NCBI GenBank assembly: GCA_900768105.1
Contig: CAAGBQ010000055.1
Coordinates: forward strand, 1 to 64,000
Direction of reading: 5' to 3'
Source: Oscillospiraceae bacterium
GTDB taxonomy: Bacteria; Bacillota; Clostridia; Oscillospirales; Ruminococcaceae
DNA length: 64,000 nucleotides
Every line of letters begins with the position of its first letter. The first letter of the stretch is position 1. A program made the position numbers and the translations under genes. The notes under the pieces are model-generated. The model was not told the origin of the DNA and did not search any database. It saw nothing but the letters and a program-made list of their open reading frames with translations. Positions 42,883 through 51,772 of the stretch are shown here, piece by piece.

Positions 42883-45800
42883 TCAAAAACACATCATGTA
42901 CAAGAACACAAAATAAATATGCTGCTGTGTTAGTAAATGTGCCCAAAATGTAAAATGCCGAATTTTTAAGAAATTTGGCGTCTGCACCACTGCATCTGTG
43001 CCGCCTCTTGAGGCAATAAAGGTAGTTACGGATTTAGATACATACTTACCGTTTATCTTCTTCGGCACTTCTGCATTTTGGTTCAGGGTGTAAAATACGC
43101 CGTTGTCGTTAAGCCACTTGCCGTAGTTATATGCGGATTTGGAAACCCTTACGGAGCTTCCGTCCTTGTTCTGTGCGTAATATTTGCCGTCCTGCTCAAT
43201 AAACTTTGCGCCGTCCTTTGCAAGGTTCGCTATGTTCTGCGCAACGGTGATTTCGCCGAGCATAGGGTCGTTTATCTTCCTTGCAAGTGCGGCTCTTTCA
43301 CCGCTCGGAATATCGTTATCAGCCTTGTATCTGTCGAAATCGGAAAAAGGCTTTTTCTTCTGCGGAAGTGCTCCGTTCTCGTTAATGGCTCTCGTAATGT
43401 TCTGCCTGTCGCTTTCCATTGCGCCGACCGTTTCGGGGTGCTCCGCTCCGTTTTGATATTCGGGGGAATATTCGTTAGCGGGGTTGACAGCTTTGTTAGA
43501 TTCTGCTATACTCTTAATAGAGGCAACCTCCAGTTGCTCTGATGTCCGTGAGTTTAGCTCTGGCTCAGAGGAGGTTGTCTTTTTTTTATTTATATTTGAA
43601 AGGTCGTAAAAAAGCTTTCTTCCGTCTTTTTTTACCCCTATCAAAACATCCGCAGAATATTCATTTTCGCCGATTTTCAGGTTTACATTTCCTCTGTCAA
43701 AAGAAACAATATTATCGTTCCTCGGATGCTCCGGAGGCTCATTTTTATACTCGGTGCTTTGGGAAATGGTATCAAGATATGGCGAAGTACGCATTTTATC
43801 TGCGTATACTTCCGGCTCATAAGATGAAAGGCTTTTGCTTTCTTTGGAATTTGAAAACTCTCCCCGGCTTTTTGCAGAAACCTCAATATGTTCTCCGTTT
43901 ATGCTGAATCCTTCAGGGAAAACACTGCGGATAATGTTCTTAACCCTCGCAAGCCAATCTTTTTTCGGAATGTTTTCAAGAACATCCGATTTTATATCAA
44001 TGGTAGTGTTATTGTCTGCATCGGTAATAACGCTAACGCCCTTTTTTATCTCCGCAACTTCTTGTTTAGAAAGAGAGTATTTTTCTCTCTTCGTTAAGCT
44101 GTCATTTTCCGCTTGAGCACCGATATTTTCTGTTTGAGCACCGACATTTTCGGCTTGAGCACCGTTTTGAGCACGCATAAGCTCCAATTTTTCCTTGTAT
44201 TTATCAATGAGCACGGAAACCTCGTCTGTATCATAAAAGTAATCGCTGCCGTTCTCATCGGCGGTTATTTGCTCAAGCTTGTACATCATTTCGCTGTATC
44301 TGTCGGGGTTTTTCTGCTCAAGCTTCGCCATATCGCCGTTTTCAAGGTGCTTTTTATAGTTTTCAAGGGTCTGTATGGTATTTTCAAGCTTTTTTTCCGT
44401 GCTCACGGGCTTTTTCTTCGGGGCTTGCTTTTCGGTTTTCTGCTCTGTTTTTTGAGAAAAATTCTTATCTCGGTACGCTTCAAGCTTCTTTATAGCCTCT
44501 CTGCGTGCCGCAATTTCGCTTTCCTCAAGCCGAAGCTGTACGGCGTCGCCGTTGTCCGCTTCGTCCCAGTACATACCGTTGTCGGCTTCCTCTTTGTACC
44601 TTGCAATAAGCGAATCGACATTTTTACGGCTGTTAAGTAAAAAAGCGTCGTCCTCGTTCATAATCATTCCGTTATCAGAAAATGCCTTGGCGTTCGCTCC
44701 GTCCCTTGCTCTCTGCCCGTTTTCAAAGGCTTTCTGCATAGCACCTTTCAGCTTTTCGCCAAAGCTCGGGTGCTTTTTCGTAAAGGCTTCAAAGCTCTCT
44801 GCGTTGTACGCTTCGTTGTACAATGCTTCAAACCTCGATTGCTTCATACTGGTATTGCTGAAATCCTTGTACGCGCGTTTTACCGTGTCCCTGTCCGCTT
44901 TAAGCTGTGCGCCCTGCTGTGGGGCTTTCTGCGGGGCTTTTGTTTCGGCTTCACTCTTTACCTCTGTGGGCTTTTGAGCCTGCTGTGGTGCTTCCTGTTT
45001 GGGCTGTGCGGGGGTTTCGGTTTCCTGCCGTGCGGGGGCTTCCTGTGCAGCCTTTTTCTCGTTAAACAGCTCGATGTATGCCTGCTTGTACGCTTCTTTT
45101 TCCGTGCCTTCACTGCCGTTATACAGGTTTCTGATGCGCTGGAGTTTTTGCTCTATGGTAAGGTCGCTGTTTTTAACCGTTTCGATGGTTTTCTGTGCGG
45201 GATTTACTTTTTTTTCTGTGGTTTTTTTCTCCGCCGCTCTAACATCAAGCTGGTCAAGCATTTCCTCGTGCTTTACTTCCTTTTTGGAAGGCTTCTTTTT
45301 CGGGGCTTCCTGCTCCGTCTGTGCGGGGGCTTCCTGCTGTGTTTGAGTTTCTGCCTGCACATTTCCCGCCACGGAAGAAACGCTCTCTGCGGGGCTTGTA
45401 GGGGCTTGCTGAACAGTGTCGGGAATTGTTGCATCAAGTTGCGATTCAATCTTCGCCTTAACAACAGGGTCTTGCGACGCCTGATAACCGGTTGTTAAGT
45501 TGTCAAGCAGTTCGGTTTTTGCACGGTCGAGCTTTGCGTCAGTTTCCGCATTACCGGTATATGTGTTGTTGCCAAGTCTGTTTACGATTTGTTGCCCTCC
45601 GGAAAGCGCCACATTTCCTAATCCGAATATACCGCCGCTCCAAAATCCGGTTTTGGCGTTGTCTAACGCTACATTCAGGTCGTAAACCTGATTCCATTTG
45701 CCCTGAACCGCAAGGTCAATAACACCTTGAGTAAGATAATTAAGGGTATACTCGGCAAATTCTTCTCCGCCTTCTTCAAAAGCGTTGTAAAGGAGATTTG

Positions 45801-46044
45801 TAATCCATTTTTGCTTTGCTGCGCTTTCAAGCTTGTTCAGCGGGCTTTTGCTTCCGCCAATACCGCCCATAGCTTCTGTGATATACGATATTGCACCTGC
45901 CGCGGTTGCTCTTATTGTGCTTTCAAGCTTTCCCTGCCCCTCTGCTCTGCATTCAACATATTTGTCGGCCGCGCTGCTCGCTGCCATTGCGCCGGTGTAT
46001 ATCCCGCCTTCAAAGTCATGTGCTGCTTTTCCGGCTGCAGGCAT
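42883..46044 (-). pseudogene. Truncated phage/ICE-type large polyvalent protein (LPD3-like)
   Basis: 1053 open codons resembling part of a large polyvalent protein from phage or conjugative elements. The N-terminal part is a hydrophobic/amphipathic region (SAADKYVECRAEG, then EEGGEEFAEYTLNYLTQGV). The middle is a long Lys/Glu/Gln/Pro linker with KKP repeats and a 7-residue tandem repeat (GAQAENV, GAQTENI, GAQAEND). An LPD3-like domain (IGENEYSADVLIGVKKDGRKLFYDLSNI) lies near residue 800. The ATG has no properly spaced ribosome binding site, a stop lies 13 codons upstream, and the last 30 residues (KIRHFTFWAHLLTQQHIYF) look like read-through into unrelated DNA. Both ends seem cut. No transposase, integrase or other phage gene is adjacent. 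Confidence 0.65.
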
Positions 46045-46058
46045 TCTCCGAATAATAC

Positions 46059-46087
46059 TTGAAATGCAAAGGCAAAATTGCTATAAT
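46059..46087 (+). promoter_or_regulatory. Promoter of the DUF-like membrane protein
   Basis: TTGAAA, 17 bases, TATAAT. It starts only 15 bases from the cut end of the polyvalent-protein fragment. Confidence 0.72.
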
Positions 46088-46123
46088 AGCATACGGAATA
46101 TTTTGCGGAAAGGGATTTTTGAT

Positions 46124-46636
46124 TTGAGCTACAAAACTAAAGAAAATAATGCGGCTGCGCTTGTTACCACCATAATTTTTGTTGTTATAGTTGCGGCGGC
46201 TGTTGCGGCTGTTGTGTTTTTCGGCGGAACAAAGCAAACGCATGAGGAGGAGTACAGTTGGATAAAATCCGACAGCGCCGCGATTAACGGAATGTTGGAC
46301 GGAAGCTGGTATACCGGCGAAAAAAATCCCGCGGGAACGCTTTCATATAAGATTGCGGAGGAAATAACCGTTGGAAGCGATGGTAAAGGCGATTTTAAAA
46401 TCGAAAATCCAGGAAAAAACAGCTGCCTTATGAAGGTGAAAATCACAATTTCCGGCGAAACTGTTTATGAAACCGGCTACATAAAGCCGAACCAGCACAT
46501 AAATGAGGATATGCTCGAAAAATTGCCGCCCGTGGGCGAGTATGACGCCGATGTGACCTTTGAGGCGTTTGACCCCAGCACGGAAGCAAGCCTTGGTGCA
46601 ACGGGAATGAAAATCAAAATTATTGTTGTGGAATAA
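46124..46636 (+). CDS. Membrane-anchored protein of unknown function
   Basis: 170 residues. One N-terminal transmembrane helix (AALVTTIIFVVIVAAAVAAVVFF), then an extracytoplasmic beta-rich domain (CLMKVKITISGETVYETGYIKPNQHI, then LPPVGEYDADVTFEAFDP) like Ig-type sandwich domains that follow a membrane anchor in Clostridial proteins. The start is TTG nine bases after AAAGGG. The upstream open frame from 45833 is antisense to the polyvalent fragment and is not used. Confidence 0.75.
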   Translation: MSYKTKENNAAALVTTIIFVVIVAAAVAAVVFFGGTKQTHEEEYSWIKSDSAAINGMLDGSWYTGEKNPAGTLSYKIAEEITVGSDGKGDFKIENPGKNSCLMKVKITISGETVYETGYIKPNQHINEDMLEKLPPVGEYDADVTFEAFDPSTEASLGATGMKIKIIVVE

Positions 46637-46637
46637 A

Positions 46638-46678
46638 ATAAAAACCGCTTTCCTAAAAAGAAAGCGGTTTTTATTTTA
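46638..46678. terminator. Bidirectional terminator
   Basis: ATAAAAACCGCTTTC/GAAAGCGGTTTTTAT stem between convergent genes. Confidence 0.85.
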
Positions 46679-47056
46679 GAATATATTCGTAAATGTCGGC
46701 AGCTCCGAATCCCATATATCCTCCAAAAGAAGCTTGCATCGGGTTATTTCCGCGGCAAGCTCACCGCGTTCGCCATAAACGGCAAGCGGTTCAAACCGTG
46801 CCACCGCAAGGGTTATCTGGTCAAGCTGACCGTGGCGCACAATGCGGCAAAGGGTGTGGTGGCGTTCCATCCAATATTCGGTAAGCTCCTTTGCGGCGCT
46901 TGCCGCGGCGGCGGAATCGCCGCTTTCCACAAGCAAATACAGGCTGTCAAATTTTGAATCGAAATCGTTTTTTATGCCGGTAAGCAAAAAAAGTGCGCCC
47001 GCACTTATCAACACAACCGCCGCGATAAGTCCGACGGCAAGCCACATCCTCTTCAT
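46676..47056 (-). CDS. DUF4363-like small membrane protein
   Basis: 126 residues. One N-terminal helix, then an amphipathic helical domain (LVESGDSAAAASAAKELTEYWMERHHTLCRIVRHG) matching DUF4363, a family often paired with DUF421 proteins in Clostridia. The start overlaps the DUF421 stop by four bases. The function is unknown. Confidence 0.8.
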   Translation of the reverse strand: MKRMWLAVGLIAAVVLISAGALFLLTGIKNDFDSKFDSLYLLVESGDSAAAASAAKELTEYWMERHHTLCRIVRHGQLDQITLAVARFEPLAVYGERGELAAEITRCKLLLEDIWDSELPTFTNIF

Positions 47057-47736
47057 TTGGCGGCCTCCTTTTTGACGATATAGTATTTTGCGGTGGGGTC
47101 GCAGGTCATAAGAAAAATTTCCTTTTCTGTTACGGCGTTTTCTTTAAGCACTCCGGAAAGCCACTTTTTTGTAAGGTTGCAGGCTTCAAGCACGGCGGGC
47201 ATAATTACACCGTCGCTTATAAGCACCATGGGAGGTGTATCGCACTGCTGATTTTCCGGGGAAACGAGCGCCTCCGGAGTGAGCGGCCGTGCCTTGAACT
47301 TTGGATAAACCGTAAGCTGACCGTTGGTTTCCACTATTGCCCAGGCAACCTCCTGCACATCAAAAATCCCGTTGATGCGGAGCTGGCTCATAAGGTCCTC
47401 GATTGAAAAGCGAAGTTCGCGCATACTTTTTTGGTCAATGAGGCCATTCCGTATTACCACCACCGGATTTCCGGTGACCATAGTTTGCGCTTTTCCGCTT
47501 TTCAGCGTAATATATGACAAAATTACCTCCGCGCTCATAAGGGTAATTATCGGTACAACCGCGCCAAGCAGCGGAATATCGGTGTCCTCGATGGAAAGCG
47601 TCGCAATGTTTGAAATAAGTATTGCAATAACGAATTCCGACGGCTGAAGCTCGCCAAGCTGGCGCTTGCCCATAATGCGCAGACAGACAATTATGATGAT
47701 ATAAATCAGAAGAGTTCTGAAAAATACAATAAACAA
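47053..47736 (-). CDS. DUF421 (YetF-like) membrane protein
   Basis: 227 residues. Three N-terminal helices (FFRTLLIYIIIIVCLRIMGKRQLGELQPSEF begins the family) and the cytoplasmic DUF421 domain (GNPVVVIRNGLID, MRELRFSIEDLMSQLR). YetF-type proteins are linked to membrane or spore functions without a defined activity. AAGGAG precedes the ATG. Confidence 0.9.
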   Translation of the reverse strand: MFIVFFRTLLIYIIIIVCLRIMGKRQLGELQPSEFVIAILISNIATLSIEDTDIPLLGAVVPIITLMSAEVILSYITLKSGKAQTMVTGNPVVVIRNGLIDQKSMRELRFSIEDLMSQLRINGIFDVQEVAWAIVETNGQLTVYPKFKARPLTPEALVSPENQQCDTPPMVLISDGVIMPAVLEACNLTKKWLSGVLKENAVTEKEIFLMTCDPTAKYYIVKKEAAK

Positions 47737-47811
47737 AGCAAAGCTCCTTTCAAAAAAAAGGCTATGTTTGTATTATTGTTTCACGAAAATTCAAAATTAA
47801 CATTGTATTTA

Positions 47812-47840
47812 TTGAAAAATTCCGAAAAGGCTGATATAAT
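47812..47840 (+). promoter_or_regulatory. Promoter of the signal peptidase gene
   Basis: TTGAAA, 17 bases, TATAAT. A GCCGCG/CGCGGC hairpin (47870-47885) sits in the leader. Confidence 0.72.
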
Positions 47841-47913
47841 AATTTAATTATCAGGTTAGTAAAAGAATGCCGCGTGTACGCGGCGATTTTAATAGATTAC
47901 GGAGGGCGTTTTT

Positions 47914-48519
47914 TTGAAGGACGAAAACGATATTTTAAATAACAGAGCAAATATTGAAGAAAGGGAGGAAGAACCTTTTTTTGAAGATGCCGCAGTAAAA
48001 AGAAAACGGCGTATAAAAGCGGAACTTTCGGATTGGGCAAAAACGCTTTTCTTTTTCTGTGTAATCCCCGTAATTATTTTTGAATGCTTTTTCTTTGTTG
48101 CAAGGGTGCCGACAGGCTCTATGGAAACAACGGTTCCTGCCGGCGCGCAGGTTTTGGTAACTCGATGCTTCAATAAAGACAATATAAACCGCGGCGATGT
48201 TGTGGTTTTTTACAATGATGAACTTGAGCTTACGCTTTTTAAGCGCTGCATAGGTCTGCCGGGAGATACGGTGGAATTTGACGGAACCGGTGCGGTTTAC
48301 ATCAATGGGGAATACTATGATGAACCGTATGTAAGCAGCTATTCTCCGTTTTCGGGAAGCTTTACCGTTCCGGAGGACTGCTATTTCTTCTGCGGAGATA
48401 ACCGCGGAAGTTCTTGGGACGCAAGGCTTTGGGACAACCCATACATAAATAAAGAAAATGTAAAGGGAAAAGCAAGATTTATTTTCTATCCCTTTAATTC
48501 CGTTGGGGCAGTTAAATAA
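47914..48519 (+). CDS. lepB: Signal peptidase I
   Basis: 201 residues. After a charged cytoplasmic stretch and one transmembrane helix (about 43-62) come the catalytic Ser69 in VPTGSMETTVPAG and Lys110 in LTLFKRCIGLPGD, then FCGDNRGSSWDARLW. It cleaves signal peptides of exported proteins. The start is TTG with CGGAGGG upstream. It heads an operon with a 32-residue protein and mnmA. Confidence 0.93.
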   Translation: MKDENDILNNRANIEEREEEPFFEDAAVKRKRRIKAELSDWAKTLFFFCVIPVIIFECFFFVARVPTGSMETTVPAGAQVLVTRCFNKDNINRGDVVVFYNDELELTLFKRCIGLPGDTVEFDGTGAVYINGEYYDEPYVSSYSPFSGSFTVPEDCYFFCGDNRGSSWDARLWDNPYINKENVKGKARFIFYPFNSVGAVK

Positions 48520-48539
48520 ATTTTGGCGGTGATGCTGTA

Positions 48540-48638
48540 ATGAAAAACAAATTTTTTGTGCGCGTAATGATAATCATTTTGATTCTTGCAATGATTATTC
48601 CTTCGGTGGCATACGCGCTGGTATATATGCTGGGATGA
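48540..48638 (+). CDS. 32-residue membrane microprotein
   Basis: The ATG lies behind GGCGGTGAT. It encodes MKNKFFVRV, a hydrophobic helix (MIIILILAMIIPSVAYALVYML) and stop. The stop overlaps the mnmA start (ATGA), so it is translationally coupled. No family recognised; placement between lepB and mnmA suggests a real small membrane protein. Confidence 0.6.
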   Translation: MKNKFFVRVMIIILILAMIIPSVAYALVYMLG

Positions 48639-49651
48639 GTAAGGACAAAATTATGGTGGGTCTTTCCGGCGGCGTAGACAGCGCCGTTGCCGCCTATCTG
48701 CTGAAAGAACAGGGCTATGAGGTCGCGGGAGCGACCTTTCGTATGGAGGATGATTGGGACGGCGCCGCAGACGCAAAGGCCGTTGCGGATTATCTTGGAA
48801 TACTGCACTATATCTTTGATTTCCGCACTGTTTTTAAAGAAAAAGTTCTGGATAATTTTGAAGAAGAATATAAGGCGGGAAGAACGCCGAACCCTTGCGT
48901 TCGCTGCAACAAATTTATTAAGTTCCCTGCGTTTTTGGAAAAGGCGCAGGAGCTTGGCTATGACCTTATTTCCACAGGTCACTATGCAAGGACGAACGGA
49001 GAAAATATTTTTCGTGCAAAAAATCTTGCAAAGGACCAAAGCTATGTAATGTACAATATCCAAAAGGATATGATACCGCATATCCGCTTTCCGCTTTCGG
49101 ATATGAGCAAGGAAGAAATCCGCGAAATTGCCCGCGAAGCGGGCATTCCGGTGGCGAACAAGCCGGATTCTCAAGACATTTGCTTTATTCCGGATGGGGA
49201 TACGGGCGGATATCTTTGCCGTCACATCGGAGAAATGCCGCATGGGCGTTTTGTTGATGAAAACGGCAAATGCCTTGGTGAGCACAAGGGCATTTATCAC
49301 TACACAATAGGGCAGAGAAAAGGTCTTGGGCTTTCGCTTCCGGTACCGCTTTATGTAGGGAAAATCAATGCGGAAAAAAATGAAGTTGTGCTTGTAAAAA
49401 ACGAAGAGCTTTTTTCAAAGCGTATTATGGCAAAGGAATTTAATTGGATAAACGGCGCGCCGGATATGCCAATAAGGGTTATGTGCAAAATCCGCTATAC
49501 CCAGGCTGCCGCGCCGGCAACGGCATTTACATTCGGCAATCCGGATAAGGCGCTGATTACCTTTGACGAACCGCAGAGGGCTGCCGCTCCGGGGCAATCC
49601 GCCGTAATATATGAAGGAGAAAAGCTTCTTGGCGGAGGCATAATTGTGTGA
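48635..49651 (+). CDS. mnmA: tRNA-specific 2-thiouridylase MnmA
   Basis: 338 residues, slightly shorter than the usual 355-370. PP-loop GLSGGVDSAVAAYLL, catalytic C88 in NPCVRCN and C183 in SQDICFI. It makes s2U34 in tRNA-Glu/Gln/Lys using a sulfur relay. No cysteine desulfurase is adjacent. Confidence 0.95.
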   Translation: MSKDKIMVGLSGGVDSAVAAYLLKEQGYEVAGATFRMEDDWDGAADAKAVADYLGILHYIFDFRTVFKEKVLDNFEEEYKAGRTPNPCVRCNKFIKFPAFLEKAQELGYDLISTGHYARTNGENIFRAKNLAKDQSYVMYNIQKDMIPHIRFPLSDMSKEEIREIAREAGIPVANKPDSQDICFIPDGDTGGYLCRHIGEMPHGRFVDENGKCLGEHKGIYHYTIGQRKGLGLSLPVPLYVGKINAEKNEVVLVKNEELFSKRIMAKEFNWINGAPDMPIRVMCKIRYTQAAAPATAFTFGNPDKALITFDEPQRAAAPGQSAVIYEGEKLLGGGIIV

Positions 49652-49680
49652 TTGACAACGCACAAAAAATGTTGTATAAT
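49652..49680 (+). promoter_or_regulatory. Consensus promoter before the CorC-type gene
   Basis: TTGACA, 17 bases, TATAAT: perfect in both hexamers, starting immediately after the mnmA stop. Confidence 0.85.
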
Positions 49681-49715
49681 TTCTGCATTGTAATATTTTA
49701 CGAAGGGTTTTAAAA

Positions 49716-49766
49716 ATGGACGACGCAGACATACGATGTATGCATATAATGATTAACAGAGCATAG
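49716..49766 (+). CDS. Leader micro-ORF, 16 codons
   Basis: The ATG lies behind CGAAGGG and encodes MDDADIRCMHIMINRA. Its stop codon (49764-49766) is inside the 5' arm of the terminator hairpin that follows. Ribosome position could therefore affect termination, as in leader-peptide attenuation. This is inference; no run of a single amino acid is present, though it has three Met and one Cys. Confidence 0.4.
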   Translation: MDDADIRCMHIMINRA

Positions 49767-49806
49767 CCTGGGCGAAGCTTCGCCTTCGGGCTGTGCTTTT
49801 TTGTGC
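49761..49806 (+). terminator. Intrinsic terminator in the CorC-type gene leader
   Basis: Outer stem GCATAGCC/GGGCTGTGC and inner palindromic GGCGAAGCTTCGCC, followed by TTTTTTGTG. It lies 120 bases after the promoter and 35 before the next start codon, so it could act as an attenuator or end a short RNA. Confidence 0.75.
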
Positions 49807-49840
49807 TTATTTTAAATAAAAGGGTGAATTTTTTGGTCTT

Positions 49841-51097
49841 ATGAACAATACAACAACAATTATAATAATGCTTATGCTTGTTACTATGTCGGCATTCTTT
49901 TCCGCAACGGAAACGGCATTCAGCAGCTTGAGCCTTACCAAAATCAAAATATCCGCAGAGCAGGGGAACAAAAAATCGGCGCTGATTTTAAAGCTGCTTG
50001 AGGATTATGACAAACTGCTTTCCACAATTCTTGTTGGAAACAATATTGTAAATATCGGGCTTTCTTCCATTGCGACTGTGTGGTTTATAGACCTTATCGG
50101 TTCCTCCGGCGCAACGGTTTCAACAATAGTGATTACGATTATAGTCCTTATTTTCGGTGAGATAACGCCGAAAAGCCTTGCAAAGGAATCTCCGGAAAGC
50201 TTTGCGTCTTTTTCCGCACCGATAATCAATTTTATCAGAATAATTCTTACTCCGGTAAACTGGCTCTTCTCACAGTGGAAAAAGCTTGTTTCAAAAGCGT
50301 TTAAAAACAAGGACGACAGAACCCTTACGGAAGAAGAGCTGCTTTCTCTTGTTGAAGAGGTTGAACACAGCGGAGGAATAGGCGAGCAGGAAAGCGAGCT
50401 TATCAAAAACGCAATGGAGCTTAATGAAAACGACGCTGCGGATATTGCAACTCCGCGCGTGGATGTTGTTGCTATTCCGGTTGACGCAGCAAAGGAGGAG
50501 ATCTCCTCTGTGTTTGCCGAAAGCGGCTATTCGCGTCTTCCTGTTTATGAAGAAACCATCGACAGCATTATAGGAATTATCCACCAAAATGATTTTTACC
50601 GCGAGATAAATAATCCGGAAATCAACATCGGCGACATTATGAAAAAACCGATTTTTGTTCCGCAAACACTTAAAATTGGTGCGTTGCTGAAGCTTTTGCA
50701 GCGTGAAAAATGCCACATGGCGGTGGTAAGCGATGAATATGGCGGAACTTACGGCATAGTTACCATGGAGGATGTGCTCGAAGAGCTTGTGGGCGAAATT
50801 TGGGATGAGCATGACGAAGTGGAGGAGGATTTTACAAAGGTATCCGATGGTGTTTATACCGTTGCCGGCTCCGCCGATCCGGAAGAAACTCTTGAAAACC
50901 TTGGTATAGATAAAGAGGTTGATTGCGCCACAATGGGCGGTTGGGTTATGGACGAGCTTAACAAGGTGCCGGAGGTCGGCGATTCATTTGATTGCGAGGG
51001 ATATACCGTAACGGTAACTGCGGTTGACGGAATGAGAGCGGAAACAATCGAGATAAAAAAGGACAGTCCGAAAGAGGCTGCCGAATCAAAAGAATAA
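49841..51097 (+). CDS. Hemolysin-family/CorC-type (CNNM) transporter protein
   Basis: 418 residues. A DUF21/CNNM membrane domain (about 1-170, SATETAFSSLSLTKIK), a CBS pair (TPRVDVVAIP..., MKKPIFVPQTLKIGALLKLLQ) and a C-terminal CorC_HlyC domain (about 325-410). The family takes part in Mg2+ or other divalent cation export. The preceding leader with terminator suggests conditional expression. It ends at a strong terminator. Confidence 0.93.
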   Translation: MNNTTTIIIMLMLVTMSAFFSATETAFSSLSLTKIKISAEQGNKKSALILKLLEDYDKLLSTILVGNNIVNIGLSSIATVWFIDLIGSSGATVSTIVITIIVLIFGEITPKSLAKESPESFASFSAPIINFIRIILTPVNWLFSQWKKLVSKAFKNKDDRTLTEEELLSLVEEVEHSGGIGEQESELIKNAMELNENDAADIATPRVDVVAIPVDAAKEEISSVFAESGYSRLPVYEETIDSIIGIIHQNDFYREINNPEINIGDIMKKPIFVPQTLKIGALLKLLQREKCHMAVVSDEYGGTYGIVTMEDVLEELVGEIWDEHDEVEEDFTKVSDGVYTVAGSADPEETLENLGIDKEVDCATMGGWVMDELNKVPEVGDSFDCEGYTVTVTAVDGMRAETIEIKKDSPKEAAESKE

Positions 51098-51101
51098 TAT
51101 G

Positions 51102-51137
51102 CAAAAAATCCCGCGAAGCTTTCGCGGGATTTTTTTG
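51102..51137. terminator. Bidirectional terminator
   Basis: CAAAAAATCCCGCGAA with its complement around GCT, between convergent genes. Confidence 0.88.
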
Positions 51138-51140
51138 CGT

Positions 51141-51725
51141 CTATATTGCCGTGATTGCGGCGCAAAGCGCCGCAACGGTTTTATCAAGGGAAAGCGAGGG
51201 CTTATCGGTAGTTTGCTCCGGCAGAAACGGAACATGGATGAATCCGGCACGGACGGAAGTTCCGGCAAAACGGTGCAAAACAGAATAAAGTACATCATTG
51301 CAAACAAAACTGCCTGCGGAATAGGAAACTGCACCGGGTAAACCTGCATCGCAGATAGCCTTTGCCATCGCGCGTACCGGAAGGGTGGAAAAATACGCCG
51401 CGGGTCCGCCTTCTATAATGGGAATATCGCAGGGAACGGCACCCGTATTATCCGGAAGGGTCGCAAAGCGGAGGTTTATACCCACCATTTCCGGCGTAAC
51501 GGAGGCTCTGCCGCCCGCCTGCCCAACGGAAATTATAACATCCGGATTAAGCTCCTCCGCTTTATCAATAACCGTTTGCGCAGCAACACCGAAAACCGTG
51601 GGAATTTCGAGCTTTGTAAGCTCATAATCTCTGATGGCATCCGGCAAAAGCTTTACCGCTTCCCAAGCGGGATTTATACTTTCGCCGCCGAATGGGTCAA
51701 AACCGGTTATCAAAAGCTTTTTCAT
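51141..51725 (-). CDS. pcp: Pyroglutamyl-peptidase I
   Basis: 194 residues. ITGFDPFGGESINPAWEAV, the catalytic Glu region (TPEMVGINL), Cys in SAGSFVCNDVLY, and His in GFIHVPFLP. It removes N-terminal pyroglutamate from peptides. The start at 51725 follows AGGCGGTG. Confidence 0.95.
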   Translation of the reverse strand: MKKLLITGFDPFGGESINPAWEAVKLLPDAIRDYELTKLEIPTVFGVAAQTVIDKAEELNPDVIISVGQAGGRASVTPEMVGINLRFATLPDNTGAVPCDIPIIEGGPAAYFSTLPVRAMAKAICDAGLPGAVSYSAGSFVCNDVLYSVLHRFAGTSVRAGFIHVPFLPEQTTDKPSLSLDKTVAALCAAITAI

Positions 51726-51772
51726 AAAAACACCGCCTTTCACAGCGGTATTGTATCACTTTTCATCGTAAT

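Noticed and set aside
44100..44180. Regular TGAGCACC/TGAGCACG repeats about 21-24 bases apart that look like a small repeat array
   Set aside because: They encode a 7-residue tandem repeat (GAQAEN-) in the polyvalent protein on the other strand; spacers are not unique, so not CRISPR.
42883..46044. Possible integrated prophage or ICE
   Set aside because: Only one truncated gene is present; no integrase, structural or transfer genes and no attachment repeats found, so only a remnant is claimed.
45833..46123. N-terminal extension of the protein ending at 46636
   Set aside because: It runs antisense through the polyvalent fragment and over the promoter at 46059-46087; the TTG at 46124 with AAAGGG is the better start.
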